Shown here one piece after another: positions 1 through 9,169 of a stretch of DNA of 64,000 nucleotides. The stretch spans positions 2,480,001 to 2,544,000 of the forward strand of contig OY763072.1 of NCBI GenBank assembly GCA_963666865.1, written 5' to 3'. Source of the DNA: Bin87 sp963666865. Lineage in GTDB: Bacteria; Chloroflexota; Dehalococcoidia; Lucifugimonadales; UBA3495. Both the position numbers and the translations under genes were made by a program. How positions within the stretch are numbered: the stretch's first letter is position 1; the number at the start of each line of letters is the position of its first letter. The notes beneath the pieces are model-generated. The model did not search any database. It saw only the letters and a program-made list of their open reading frames with translations, and had not been told where the DNA came from.

Positions 1-303
1 TAAGACGGACGAAACGCAACTCGCGATGCGGACTGCTTGGAATCACACTTCCAAATCACTCAAGTTACGGAAAGAAATCGTTCAACCCTCATTTGATCCC
101 TCCTCGATTGGCTGACAACTGTACGCAAGACGATCCTTACGCGCTTATTTACGATTGGCCGGATCCTTGGGCTCCAGCCAAAATTGCCGGATGGATCCAC
201 CGTGCTTTTGCTCGGAAGGGCGGGGCTCCGCCAACCAATTCTCGGAAGTCATTCGGGCGTAACAGAACCAGAGACTACCGGAAAGGCTGGCGGGATTAAG
301 ACA
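1..303. other. Window edge without a supported gene
   Basis: No convincing reading frame is seen before the hsdS start. The open frame of hsdS extends upstream to about base 184, but the translated stretch there has no family resemblance. In most type I loci hsdM lies directly before hsdS, so the end of hsdM may be just outside the window; this is not visible. Confidence 0.4.
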
Positions 304-1599
304 GTGTCAATTTTTGACCCCCAACCCTACCCTGCCTACCGCCCGTCCGGCATCCCCTGGCTTGGTGGCGTGCCAGCCCATTGGGAGGTGCGCCGGCTAA
401 AAGCGAATGTTTCTGATGTGATTAACCTGACTGACCACCGTAAGCCGGGCGAACGCTATATCGCCCTGGAACACGTTGAAAGCTGGACGGGCAAAATCAG
501 CGAGCCACAACCCGACGTAAGCTTTGAAAGCCAGGTCAAACGATTTGAGGCCGGCGACGTGCTCTTTGGCAAACTGCGGCCTTATCTGGCAAAGGTCGCT
601 CAACCCGACCGTAACGGCGTCTGCGTAAGTGAGTTTCTGGTTTTGCGCCCGCGCGACGGCAATCTGCTATCGGGCTATCTGGAAAAGCTGCTTCGTTCAA
701 AGCCAGTCATTGACGCAATTGACGCCACTACCTTCGGCGCCAAGATGCCGCGCGCGGACTGGCATACCATCGGCAACATGGCCCAGCCCCTCCCGCCCCT
801 CGATGAGCAAGCCGCCATCGTCCGCTACCTCGACCACGCCGACGAGATCATCAACCGCTACATCAGCGCCAAAGAGCAGCTCATCGCCCTGCTGGAAGAG
901 CGGCGCCAGGCCGTCATCCACCAAGCTGTCACCCGCGGCCTCAACCCCAATGCGCCCCTCAAACCGTCGGGAGTGTCATGGCTCGGCGACGTGCCGGCGC
1001 ATTGGGATGTGCGACGGCTCAAAACGAATGTTTCCGATGTGGTTAACCTTACTGACCACCGTAAGCCGAGGGAACACTACATCGCCCTGGAACACGTTGA
1101 AAGTTGGACGGGCAAAATCAGCGAGCCGCAACCCGACGTAAGATTTGAAAGCCAAGTCAAACGATTTGAGGCCGGCGACGTGCTCTTTGGCAAACTGCGG
1201 CCTTATCTGGCGAAGGTCGCTCAACCCAACCGCAACGGCGTCTGCGTAGGTGAGTTTCTGGTGCTGCGTCCACACAACGGCGATCTTCTACCGGGCTATC
1301 TAGAAAGTCTGCTTCGCTCAAAGCCGGTCATCGACGCAATCGACGCTACCACCTTCGGTGCCAAGATGCCCCGCGCGGACTGGCATACCATCGGCAACAT
1401 GGTGCAACCATGTCCGACGCCCGACGAACAGGCCGCCATCGTCGTCCACCTCGACCAAGCCACTGCGGAAACCAACGCCGGCATCGCCCATGCCCGTCGC
1501 CAGATTGAGTTGATGCAGGAGTACCGCACCCGACTTATCGCCGACGCCGTAACCGGCCAGATTGACGTCCGCCGCGCCGTGCTAGACTTGCCCGACTAA
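304..1599 (+). CDS. hsdS: Type I restriction-modification specificity subunit HsdS with duplicated recognition halves
   Basis: About 431 aa if translation starts at the GTG at 304, just before the SIFDPQPYPAYRPSGIPWLG stretch typical of HsdS N-termini; the frame is open upstream, but that part does not look like protein. HsdS is the DNA-recognition subunit that directs HsdM methylation and HsdR cleavage. Two target-recognition domains, each opening with W-L-G-x-V-P-A-H-W, are each followed by a conserved helix beginning at DEQAAIV. The final helix ends near TRLIADAVTGQIDVR, as in the family. The two halves repeat with a period of 207 codons and are almost identical in protein (LTDHRKP, YIALEHVESWTGKI, FGKLRPYLAKVAQP in both). 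Normal HsdS proteins have two different recognition domains reading an asymmetric split site; near-identical halves would predict a palindromic split site. It is followed by brnT and hsdR on the same strand. Confidence 0.9.
   Translation: MSIFDPQPYPAYRPSGIPWLGGVPAHWEVRRLKANVSDVINLTDHRKPGERYIALEHVESWTGKISEPQPDVSFESQVKRFEAGDVLFGKLRPYLAKVAQPDRNGVCVSEFLVLRPRDGNLLSGYLEKLLRSKPVIDAIDATTFGAKMPRADWHTIGNMAQPLPPLDEQAAIVRYLDHADEIINRYISAKEQLIALLEERRQAVIHQAVTRGLNPNAPLKPSGVSWLGDVPAHWDVRRLKTNVSDVVNLTDHRKPREHYIALEHVESWTGKISEPQPDVRFESQVKRFEAGDVLFGKLRPYLAKVAQPNRNGVCVGEFLVLRPHNGDLLPGYLESLLRSKPVIDAIDATTFGAKMPRADWHTIGNMVQPCPTPDEQAAIVVHLDQATAETNAGIAHARRQIELMQEYRTRLIADAVTGQIDVRRAVLDLPD
341..1436 (+). repeat. In-frame tandem duplication inside hsdS (two copies of about 475 bp, offset 621 bp)
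   Basis: Copy 1 spans about 341-815 and copy 2 about 962-1436. The offset of 621 bp is an exact multiple of three, for example the shared GACGTGCTCTTTGGCAAACT appears in both at that spacing. Differences are scattered and mostly synonymous, so the copies are old enough to have diverged slightly but still encode nearly the same domain. Confidence 0.85.
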
Positions 1600-1682
1600 A
1601 GCCGCTCCGCCTACGGTCGCGCCCGCGGGCACATCAGCCCGCGATAACCAACGATGTGACGGAATACACGGACTCAGTGGCC

Positions 1683-1988
1683 ATGAACGTCCTGCCAATA
1701 CGGTGGGAATGGGACGAAGACAAGAACGACGAAAACCGTCGGAAGCACCGGATCAGTTTTCAGATCGCCGAATTGGTATTCAGCGATCCCCTGGCAGCCA
1801 GCCGCCACGACCCATTCCCAACCGAGCAACGCCGGCGTACCATCGGAGAGGTTCGCAACGTAGTAATAATCGTCATCCATACCGAACCGGAACCCGACCA
1901 TAGCCGGGGAGAAGCGGTTGGCCGCATCATCAGCGCCAGGAAAGCCGAGAGGCGTGAAAGGAATGCCTATGAGACAGGAGAATTTTAG
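1683..1988 (+). CDS. brnT: BrnT-family toxin (DUF497 ribonuclease)
   Basis: About 101 aa from the ATG at 1683; a GTG at 1656 is an alternative start. BrnT is a RelE-fold ribonuclease toxin of type II toxin-antitoxin systems. The family signature is clear: WEWDEDKNDENRRKH near the N-terminus, then F-x-I-A-x-x-V-F-x-D-P-L, then a C-terminal RIISARKAERRERNAYE. The stop overlaps the next reading frame by 20 bp, the overlap typical of brnT followed by brnA. Here, however, the downstream frame does not end as a short antitoxin but continues into HsdR. Its place between hsdS and hsdR ties toxin expression to the restriction operon. Identification is firm; a functional link to restriction is inference. 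Confidence 0.85.
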   Translation: MNVLPIRWEWDEDKNDENRRKHRISFQIAELVFSDPLAASRHDPFPTEQRRRTIGEVRNVVIIVIHTEPEPDHSRGEAVGRIISARKAERRERNAYETGEF

Positions 1989-2112
1989 GCTTACGCCAGA
2001 GCAGGAACAGGAGCTACAATCGCTGGCCGAAATGCCCGACGAGGAGATCGACTTTTCGGACATCCCTGAAACGCTGGACTGGTCCGGCGCCCAGCGCGGG
2101 GTTTTTTATCGG
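1969..2112 (+). other. BrnA-like antitoxin segment at the N-terminus of the HsdR frame
   Basis: The first 48 codons read like the C-terminal half of BrnA antitoxins: L-T-P-E-Q-x-x-E-L-Q-x-L-A-x-M-P-D-E-x-I-D, then SDIPE, then DWSGAQRGVFYR. The ATG at 1969 has a GAAAGG ribosome-binding site seven bases upstream. There is no stop between this segment and HsdR. An in-frame GTG at 2140 (codon 58) could serve as a separate HsdR start, with GGGGG about 25 bases upstream as a weak, distant site. Confidence 0.7.
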
Positions 2113-5100
2113 GGGACTCCGGCCAACGCGAGAACCTTGGTGTTTACCGACACCACAGAACGGGGTTTGGAAGACCGCGTCGTAAGGCTGCTCACCGAGA
2201 GCCCTGATCCGCGCTCAGAAACGGCCGCGGATGGCGATACAATCCGCGAACGCCCAGCTGTTTATGCGGCGGGTTGGCTGGCCGGTGATTCCATCAATTA
2301 CGACCGCGCCAACTGCGCGGACCTGCGCCAACTGTCAGATTTCCTGAACGCCACACAGCCTGAAGTCACGTCAGCGCTCTCGCTGGACGACGATAATCCG
2401 ACCAGGCGCCAGTTCCTGGCTCGCATCAAGGGAGAGATCCGCAACCGCGGCGTCATCGACGTCCTGCGCCGCGGCATCAACCACCGACAACACCACGTCG
2501 ACCTGTTCTATGGCACTCCTACACCAGGGAACACTGCCGCCGAGCAGCGGTATGCCCAAAACCGCTTTTCCGTCACCCGACAGTTGCGGTACAGCAATGA
2601 TGAAAAGCAGCGTGCCCTCGACCTCGCGATATTCATCAACGGCTTGCCCATAGCCACCTTCGAGCTGAAGAACAATCTCACGAAGCAGACCGTGGACGAC
2701 GCCGTCCAACAGTACCGGCAGACCCGCAACCGCCGCGAGGACCTGTTCCACGTTGGCCGCTGCGCTGTCCACTTCGCGGTGGACGAGCAGGAAGTCCGGT
2801 TCTGCACCAAGCTGGCTGGCGAAGCCTCGGTGTTCCTGCCCTTCAACAAGGGCAGCGAAGACGACGGCGCCGGCAATCCGCCCAACCCCAGGGGCCTGAA
2901 GACCGACTATCTCTGGCAAGAGGTGCTGACGCCGGCCGGCTTGACCGACATCATCGAGAACTACGCCCAGAAGGTCGGCGACACGCAAATTTGGCCTCGC
3001 TACCACCAGCTTCAAGTCGTACGCAACCTGCTCAAAGACGCCGCGGCCAACGGCGCCGGCAAGCGCTACCTCATCCAGCACTCGGCGGGCAGCGGCAAGT
3101 CCAACTCCATCGCGTGGCTCTCCCGACAGCTCATTGAACTGGCGGCCGACGGGCAACCGGTGTTCGACTCCATCGTCATTGTCACCGACCGACGTGTCCT
3201 GGACAGCCAGATCAACGAGACCATTCGTCATTTCACGCAGGTTGCTTCCACGGTGGGACACGCCGAAACGGCAGCTCACCTGCGGCAGCTCATCACCGAG
3301 GGCAAAAAGATCATCATCACGACCGTCCAGAAGTTCCCCTTCATCATCGACGCCATTACCAACGAACACCGAGGCCGGAAGTTCGCCATCATCATCGACG
3401 AGGCCCACTCCAGCCAGGGCGGACGCACCGCCGCCGCTATGAGTGTGTCCCTAGGCAATCAGGCTGACGACGATGACGACGACACCTTCGAGGACCGGAT
3501 CAACCGCATCATTGAAAAACGGCGCCTGCTCGAAAACGCCAGCTACTTCGCATTCACGGCGACGCCGAAGAACAAAACCCTGGAACTGTTCGGCGAGCCG
3601 GCGCCGCAACCAGATGGCGCCGTGAAGCACCTGCCGTTCCACACGTACTCAATGAAGCAGGCCATCCAGGAAGGCTTCATCCTCGACGTGCTGGGTAGTT
3701 ACACCACCGTCAACAGTTACTTCGGCCTGGTGAAGAAAATCGACGAGGACCCCGAGTTCGACTCGAAGCGAGCCCAGCGCCGCCTGCGCCGCTACGTCGA
3801 AGGCCACGAGTACGCCGTAGCCCGAAAATCACAGATCATCGTGGACCACTTCCACGAGTCGGTTTTCCTGCCACGCAAGATTGACGGCCGCGCCCGCGCC
3901 ATGGTCGTCACCGACGGCGTGGACCGCGCCATTGACTACCACCACGCCATCAGTGCCTGCATCAAGGAAAACGGCTATCCCTACCATTCGATCATTGCCT
4001 TCTCGGGCGAGCGGCAGCGCCAGGGCCATTCGGTGACCGAGGCGTCCCTGAATGGGTTCCCGTCCAGTCAGATACCGGACAAAATACAGGAAGACCCCTA
4101 TCGCATCCTGATCTGCGCCGACAAGTTCCAGACCGGCTACGACGAGCCGCTGCTCCACACCATGTACGTGGACAAGACCCTGGCCGGCATCAGGGCTGTC
4201 CAAACCCTTTCCCGCCTCAACCGAGCATTCCCCAACAAGACCGACACCTTCGTGCTGGACTTCATGAACAGCGCGGACGTAATCCGCGAATCGTTCGCCG
4301 ACTATTACCGGACCACCATGCTGGCGGACGAAACCGACCCCGACAAGCTCCATGACCTCAAGGCCACGCTCGACAACCGTCAGGTTTACACGTCCCAGCA
4401 AGTGAACGAACTCGTCCAGGGCTACTTGGGCGGCAAGGACCGGGGCGAGATCGACCCAATTGCCGACTCCTGTATAGCCCCGTATACGGCCATGAGCGAG
4501 GACGGACAGGTCGAGTTCAAGGGATCGGCGAAAGCGTTCGTCAGGCTCTACGCCTTCCTGTCCCAGGTACTGCCCTACGCCAACCCGGAGTGGGAAAAAC
4601 TTTCCATTTTCCTCAACTTCCTGATCCCGAAGCTGCCGGCGCCGGCAGACGATGACCTTTCAAAGGGCATCCTGGAAACCGTCAACATGGACAGCTATCG
4701 AGCAGAGAAGGAAGCCACACAACGATTGTCCCTCGCCGACGAGGACGCCGAGATTGAGCCTGTACCGGCAGGTGGCGGCGGCGGACGCCGCGAGCCGGAA
4801 CTGGAACCACTTTCACGCATCGTCGCCACATTCAATGAAACTTGGGGTACCGACTTCACCGACGCCGACAAGGTGGCCGAGCTGATACGCACTCTTCCTG
4901 ACCAAGTGGTGGCGGACACCGCCTACCAAAACGCGCGGCGCAACTCCGACCCACAGAATGCCCGCATTGAGCACGACGCTGCACTGCGCCGCCTGATCAC
5001 GTCAATGGTCAGGACCAACACTGAACTTTTCAGAGCCTACACCGAAAACCCGGACTTTCGGGCGTGGCTGAGTGACCAGATGTTTTGGCTCACTTACCTG

Positions 5101-5118
5101 GACGACAACGCGTCTTAA
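1969..5118 (+). CDS. hsdR: Type I restriction endonuclease subunit HsdR, N-terminally fused to a BrnA-like segment
   Basis: About 1049 aa. HsdR is the ATP-driven DNA translocase and nuclease of type I restriction complexes. After the BrnA-like stretch (residues 1-48) comes the usual HsdR N-terminus (TERGLEDRVVRLL, then INHRQHHVDLFYGTP). The nuclease motif FELKN lies at residues 231-235 (E232, K234). Walker A SAGSGKS is at about 372-378, the DEAH box at 477-480 and TATP at 530-533, followed by the second RecA-like domain (ADKFQTGYDEPLLHTMYVDK) and a helical C-terminus. Length and motifs indicate an intact enzyme. Gene order hsdS-brnT-hsdR is compact and presumably one transcript. The fused antitoxin is the unusual part; if the real HsdR start is the GTG at 2140, the two would be separate products of one frame. 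Confidence 0.88.
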   Translation: MRQENFRLTPEQEQELQSLAEMPDEEIDFSDIPETLDWSGAQRGVFYRGTPANARTLVFTDTTERGLEDRVVRLLTESPDPRSETAADGDTIRERPAVYAAGWLAGDSINYDRANCADLRQLSDFLNATQPEVTSALSLDDDNPTRRQFLARIKGEIRNRGVIDVLRRGINHRQHHVDLFYGTPTPGNTAAEQRYAQNRFSVTRQLRYSNDEKQRALDLAIFINGLPIATFELKNNLTKQTVDDAVQQYRQTRNRREDLFHVGRCAVHFAVDEQEVRFCTKLAGEASVFLPFNKGSEDDGAGNPPNPRGLKTDYLWQEVLTPAGLTDIIENYAQKVGDTQIWPRYHQLQVVRNLLKDAAANGAGKRYLIQHSAGSGKSNSIAWLSRQLIELAADGQPVFDSIVIVTDRRVLDSQINETIRHFTQVASTVGHAETAAHLRQLITEGKKIIITTVQKFPFIIDAITNEHRGRKFAIIIDEAHSSQGGRTAAAMSVSLGNQADDDDDDTFEDRINRIIEKRRLLENASYFAFTATPKNKTLELFGEPAPQPDGAVKHLPFHTYSMKQAIQEGFILDVLGSYTTVNSYFGLVKKIDEDPEFDSKRAQRRLRRYVEGHEYAVARKSQIIVDHFHESVFLPRKIDGRARAMVVTDGVDRAIDYHHAISACIKENGYPYHSIIAFSGERQRQGHSVTEASLNGFPSSQIPDKIQEDPYRILICADKFQTGYDEPLLHTMYVDKTLAGIRAVQTLSRLNRAFPNKTDTFVLDFMNSADVIRESFADYYRTTMLADETDPDKLHDLKATLDNRQVYTSQQVNELVQGYLGGKDRGEIDPIADSCIAPYTAMSEDGQVEFKGSAKAFVRLYAFLSQVLPYANPEWEKLSIFLNFLIPKLPAPADDDLSKGILETVNMDSYRAEKEATQRLSLADEDAEIEPVPAGGGGGRREPELEPLSRIVATFNETWGTDFTDADKVAELIRTLPDQVVADTAYQNARRNSDPQNARIEHDAALRRLITSMVRTNTELFRAYTENPDFRAWLSDQMFWLTYLDDNAS

Positions 5119-5168
5119 CTCCACTCAGACGCATCCGCCACGCAGGGACCAAACGGGAGGAGTGAATC

Positions 5169-5678
5169 GTGATAAACCCCTACACAGAGCAAGAACTGCG
5201 AGAGCAGTTCGGGCTTGAGATATTCCCAGACATCTCCTGCCTGTCTGGAAAGAACGCGGAACGCCGCGTTTGCCGCCAGCGACATCACGCTGAATTACTG
5301 GGAATACAGGTGGGTCAAGTGCTGGCCATGCCGCCAGAAAACCCCCATCCGAAGCTGACGGTCATCAAACCAGAATGGAGACGAGAGGACGGATCTCCAG
5401 AATGGACGTACCGGTTTGAAACAGGCTGCTGGCAAGCCGACATCTTCTTGGACGTGAGACCGCTAGACATTGACAAGGCGCCAGAGGCAGAACCCATCTA
5501 CACCTACTTTGATGCCTTATCCAATGCGGAGCCGCACATCATCAAGTCCATGCGGGAAACGCCACCTTGGCCTCAGCAACACGAAACGTTCAACAGCACG
5601 ATGAAGGCGGTTTACAAGGGATGGCAACGGCGTGGTCGAGGACAAGCACCGCGGGAGCTATACCAAAGATACGGTTGA
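5169..5678 (+). CDS. Hypothetical protein after hsdR
   Basis: 169 aa, not recognised. The GTG start at 5169 is chosen because a strong GGGAGG ribosome-binding site ends seven bases before it. There is no signal peptide or membrane segment; the protein is rich in aromatic and charged residues (for example W-x-Y-R-F-E-T-G-C-W-Q-A-D). It begins 50 bp after hsdR on the same strand and could be the last gene of that transcript. After its stop the same frame stays open to about 5987 and reads protein-like, with a helical PFNPKAVHDHIVAEINAI stretch, so the gene may be truncated by a stop or frameshift. Confidence 0.5.
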   Translation: MINPYTEQELREQFGLEIFPDISCLSGKNAERRVCRQRHHAELLGIQVGQVLAMPPENPHPKLTVIKPEWRREDGSPEWTYRFETGCWQADIFLDVRPLDIDKAPEAEPIYTYFDALSNAEPHIIKSMRETPPWPQQHETFNSTMKAVYKGWQRRGRGQAPRELYQRYG

Positions 5679-6624
5679 ATCGCCAGCCGCACATCGTGCT
5701 GTTTCGTCGAAACAGGAAAAACCGAGATCAGGATCGACGTCGACTCCGCCATTCGCGGGTGGAACTGCGGCCCTGCCAAGCCTGAAGAACAGGCGTTGCC
5801 GTTCAATCCAAAGGCAGTTCACGACCACATAGTGGCAGAAATCAATGCAATCACCCGCAACCTCGGGTGGTCAACGGGGAAACCCGTCTTCTCAACTGGT
5901 GGGGCTTTCAGACAACCCGCATGGTTCACCAAGCCGCGCTACACCTCAAAAGTAGAGGAATCCCTATCAGCTATGGCCTCAGAGTAGCCGTCAATCTGAT
6001 TCTCTCCACCCGTCAAACCCAGTGCATCTGCGCCGTAGCCAGCACTTGGACCCCGCCGAAGCGGCTACCCTTGAAACCCAAGCAAGGCCTCACTTGGGGA
6101 TCATTCTGCTCGCGCGAAGATGCTATCATGCCGATAGAAGGAACCCGTCGTTGGTCTGGACACATTTCGCCATCGCTCACGCGAGGCCGGAGTTTCGCAA
6201 GTGGCTCGGGACTCGAAAGCAAGCAATCCGGTATGGTAGGTGGGAATTTCGCCCAAACTCGCTCCCGATTTGCCCTCAAAACAGCCAATCGTACAGAGAG
6301 CGTTCTGTGGTTGTTACACCCCGGAAATTGACGCCCCAGTGCCGCAGCGTCGTCAAGATTCCATTTCGCAGCCACTACCCAAACTCCTGATTGCATTGGC
6401 GCACTTCCAACTTCGCTGGTAAAGGAAGCCTGCGGAGGGATACGTCGACAGCCAACTCACCAGCGGACTTCCTTTTGTGTCGGGTATCGAATTTGCCCAC
6501 GATGATTCCTCTTATTGTGCGGGAATCGGGCATCAAGTAGGTTTTACATGCGGCGGGTGCCGCCTGGCCTAACACCACCCACAGGCGAAGCCCAGATGTC
6601 GTTACCGATCCCCCGAGGGATGTG
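5679..6624 (+). other. Eroded coding remnants, no confident gene
   Basis: Protein-like pieces appear in different frames, among them the continuation of the previous gene to 5987 and a stretch around 6120-6250 reading WTHFAIAHARPEFRKWLGT. None has both a start and a family resemblance. The pattern suggests a decayed gene, but I could not assemble one consistent product. Confidence 0.3.
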
Positions 6625-8424
6625 ATGTTGGATGACCTTCTCAGCGCAGTAGGCGCACTAACTGAACTGTCAATCGAGGATGTGCTCAAAGGCAATGGTG
6701 CGCGCGCCGAGTGCCATGAGTACAGCGTGATATTTCGTCGGCAGGCGGAGGAGTGTCGAGAGCGCGGCGAGGCAACCCACGCCAATGCTTGGGCGCTCCT
6801 GCAGGAACTCACCAGTATGATGTTCCACCCGGGAGACAAATCGCAGCCGTTCGGGCCGATGGCTGAGTGGGGAGACCGAAGAACGATGATCCCGTCTGAT
6901 CTCCGGGGAGAGCTAGCGGATGCAGTCCATGGGTTCGCGCTGCAAATCCAAGACCCCGAGTTGCGCGCACGGTTGATGGACGTGGTCTGGGAGGCGAATA
7001 GAAATCACACGGCGGCTGAGGCAGCGGTCCCTGCATACATGGAGAGCGCCAGGAACCTATTCGACCCTGACAACTGGGTTCACTGCGCCGAGAGATACGA
7101 GCGCGCTCTTGCCCTCGCGACGATGTTGAAACAAGCCGACTTGCGGACTGCCATCGAGGCAGAGATAGAGGAAGCGGTATTGAGGCTCAATGGACAAGAT
7201 ACGCTGTTCCTGACCATTAAATTGGTGTCGCTTTTGTTGGTGTCCCGAGCCGGCGATACGGAATCTCTGGCAGTCTTGTCGGACAATGCCGCTAACATTG
7301 CTCTGGATGAGGGCAGGTTTGAGCAGGCACGCCGACATCTCGAAAACCTGATGGTTTGTTGCCGCCGACTAAAGGACACTGAAGGCGAGCGGGGAGCAAA
7401 AGCCCGCATCGCCGAAAGTTTTGAAATACAAGGCGTCATGCACGCGGAAGCGGGTGAGGACCTTGCTGCTGTCCCCTGGTTGGAGATGGCCCATGCGACT
7501 TACCGCGAGACCCCACGAATGCGTGAGAAGGCTGAAGAAGTATATGCCTTGCTGAGGGAGGCACAGCAACGGGCTGCTGATTCGATGGAGGTGTTGGAAA
7601 CCGGTCCAATCGACGTTACTGAACAGGTGGAAGCCGCGAGAGCAGCCGTTTCGGGATTCGATTTCCAACATGCTCTGCTGCGGTTACTCACCATTATTCG
7701 ACCCGTTGATTTTGATGAAGCCCAGCAAGCCGCAGCGGAAGGTCTGAAAAAATTCGTGTGGAGGCGTCTGGCATCCGGAGTAACTATGGATCGCGACGGG
7801 AGAACGATCGCCCACCACACTCCCATGAGTATCGGAGAGGCTGGCGATGACGAAGCAGAGTTGTGGGAACAGGTCGTAAGAGACGTGAGTCTTGTGATCC
7901 AATTTAGGGGGCAAGCGGTCATCCAGCCTGCGATGGAGCAGATGGCTCTAGAGCACGCGGCCACATTCCGCGATTTGGACGGGATCGTCGGCAATAGCCT
8001 GCTCGTACCGCCGGGACACGAAGAGCCATTTGCCAGAGGTCTTCTAGCCGGCCTGAGAGGCGACATGGTCCAAGCGTTGTCCGAGTTGGTGCCCCAGTTT
8101 GAAAACGGTCTCCGGTACCTGTTGTACACAAGGGACGTCCAAACGTCGTCAATGGACAAGATGCACGTCCAGGATGTGCGCATGATGGGCGGCATCCTCA
8201 GCCTGGGCAAGTTGGAAGAGATATTGGGGTCTGCGGATATCGTCAAGGAAATGAAGGTATTGTTCACGGACGACCACGGGATCAAATTGCGAGATCGGCT
8301 CAGCCATGGGCTCATGTCGTCATCGGACTTCTACACTGGCGGAGCTTATTACGCTTGGTGGCTGATCTGCCGTTTGTGCTTCGGCCCCGTCCTGAGGGCA
8401 CAAGCCAGAGCCGCGGATGATTAG
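6625..8424 (+). CDS. DUF4209 domain protein (HEPN-like RxxxxH motif)
   Basis: About 599 aa. The ATG at 6625 is preceded by GAGG six bases upstream; a GTG sits one codon earlier. The N-terminal part is an all-helical, Ala/Glu-rich scaffold. The C-terminal about 60 residues carry the DUF4209 hallmark: here RDRLSHGLMS, the arginine-to-histidine spacing (R557, H562) also seen in HEPN RNases, followed by the conserved aromatic stretch YAWWLICRLCF. DUF4209 proteins have no settled biochemical role; the motif suggests RNA cleavage or a nucleic-acid-linked stress response. It lies about 950 bp after the restriction locus on the same strand, consistent with a defence island, but it has its own start region. 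Family assignment is good; function is inference. Confidence 0.75.
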   Translation: MLDDLLSAVGALTELSIEDVLKGNGARAECHEYSVIFRRQAEECRERGEATHANAWALLQELTSMMFHPGDKSQPFGPMAEWGDRRTMIPSDLRGELADAVHGFALQIQDPELRARLMDVVWEANRNHTAAEAAVPAYMESARNLFDPDNWVHCAERYERALALATMLKQADLRTAIEAEIEEAVLRLNGQDTLFLTIKLVSLLLVSRAGDTESLAVLSDNAANIALDEGRFEQARRHLENLMVCCRRLKDTEGERGAKARIAESFEIQGVMHAEAGEDLAAVPWLEMAHATYRETPRMREKAEEVYALLREAQQRAADSMEVLETGPIDVTEQVEAARAAVSGFDFQHALLRLLTIIRPVDFDEAQQAAAEGLKKFVWRRLASGVTMDRDGRTIAHHTPMSIGEAGDDEAELWEQVVRDVSLVIQFRGQAVIQPAMEQMALEHAATFRDLDGIVGNSLLVPPGHEEPFARGLLAGLRGDMVQALSELVPQFENGLRYLLYTRDVQTSSMDKMHVQDVRMMGGILSLGKLEEILGSADIVKEMKVLFTDDHGIKLRDRLSHGLMSSSDFYTGGAYYAWWLICRLCFGPVLRAQARAADD

Positions 8425-8845
8425 AACACCCTAGCGTCTTGATCCATGCTGTCCGCCCCCTTCCCCTTTGGTTCTGCGGAAATCGACATCCAACGCTGGG
8501 CCAAGCCAGCTAGCCGGCGCTATTCGGGATTTGATTGCACGGCACTTGAAAGCTATCAACCTTACGGAGAATCTCGGTTCGGTAATTGCGGTCAATCCGC
8601 TACTCGCCACCCGTGGCATTCCTGCTGGACACGGTGGTGACGTAAGCCAGGTAGCGCAGAGCAATGCTATCCCACGGGTGAAGGCTCGTTATCGAAGCCC
8701 TGTATCCACCAGGAAAACGACAGCGCCGAAAACTCCAACACGCGATATGCCAACCGCGCCTCAAACGTAGGGCTACCTGCCGTCGAATTCCCCGACCCCA
8801 CTGCCAGCTCCTACCGCGATCTGGCACCGGAGTACGTCAACGACC
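8425..8845. other. Gene-poor spacer
   Basis: About 420 bp with only short, unconvincing frames on both strands. No repeat, hairpin or promoter stands out. Confidence 0.4.
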
Positions 8846-9169
8846 ATGCGTTTACCTTCATTCTTGACCATCTCGGCTCTTCTCATCCTGGTGATCGCCG
8901 CCGGATGTAGCGATTTAACGCCTCCAATGGCAACGCCCACTCCAGTGCCTGTCTATCAGTTGATGAGTTGCCGCGAAATCGCGGACGAATTCACATTGAA
9001 AGATTACGACATCCGCCGCATCACGGGCATCCAAATCATCACCGAGGACAGAGATGAACTGCTGTGCCGTGGAAGGGCCGACATTGAACTGGCACCAGAC
9101 CAAAACGTTGTCATCTATGCGCGACGCTTGGGCAGCGGACGCATTACCTACGGCATCGAAGCGGAGTAG
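8846..9169 (+). CDS. Small predicted lipoprotein
   Basis: 107 aa. A hydrophobic N-terminus (residues 7-19) ends in the lipobox VIAAGC, with C21 as the expected lipidated residue. A short Pro/Thr linker (MATPTPVPV) is followed by about 70 residues containing one Cys pair candidate (SCREIADEF and ELLCRGRADIEL). No family is recognised. It should be exported and membrane-anchored. The start is the only ATG before the signal peptide; the ribosome-binding site is weak. Confidence 0.65.
   Translation: MRLPSFLTISALLILVIAAGCSDLTPPMATPTPVPVYQLMSCREIADEFTLKDYDIRRITGIQIITEDRDELLCRGRADIELAPDQNVVIYARRLGSGRITYGIEAE

Noticed and set aside
184..303. Upstream extension of the HsdS frame
   Set aside because: The 40 residues before SIFDPQ have no family likeness, and a GTG start fits better.
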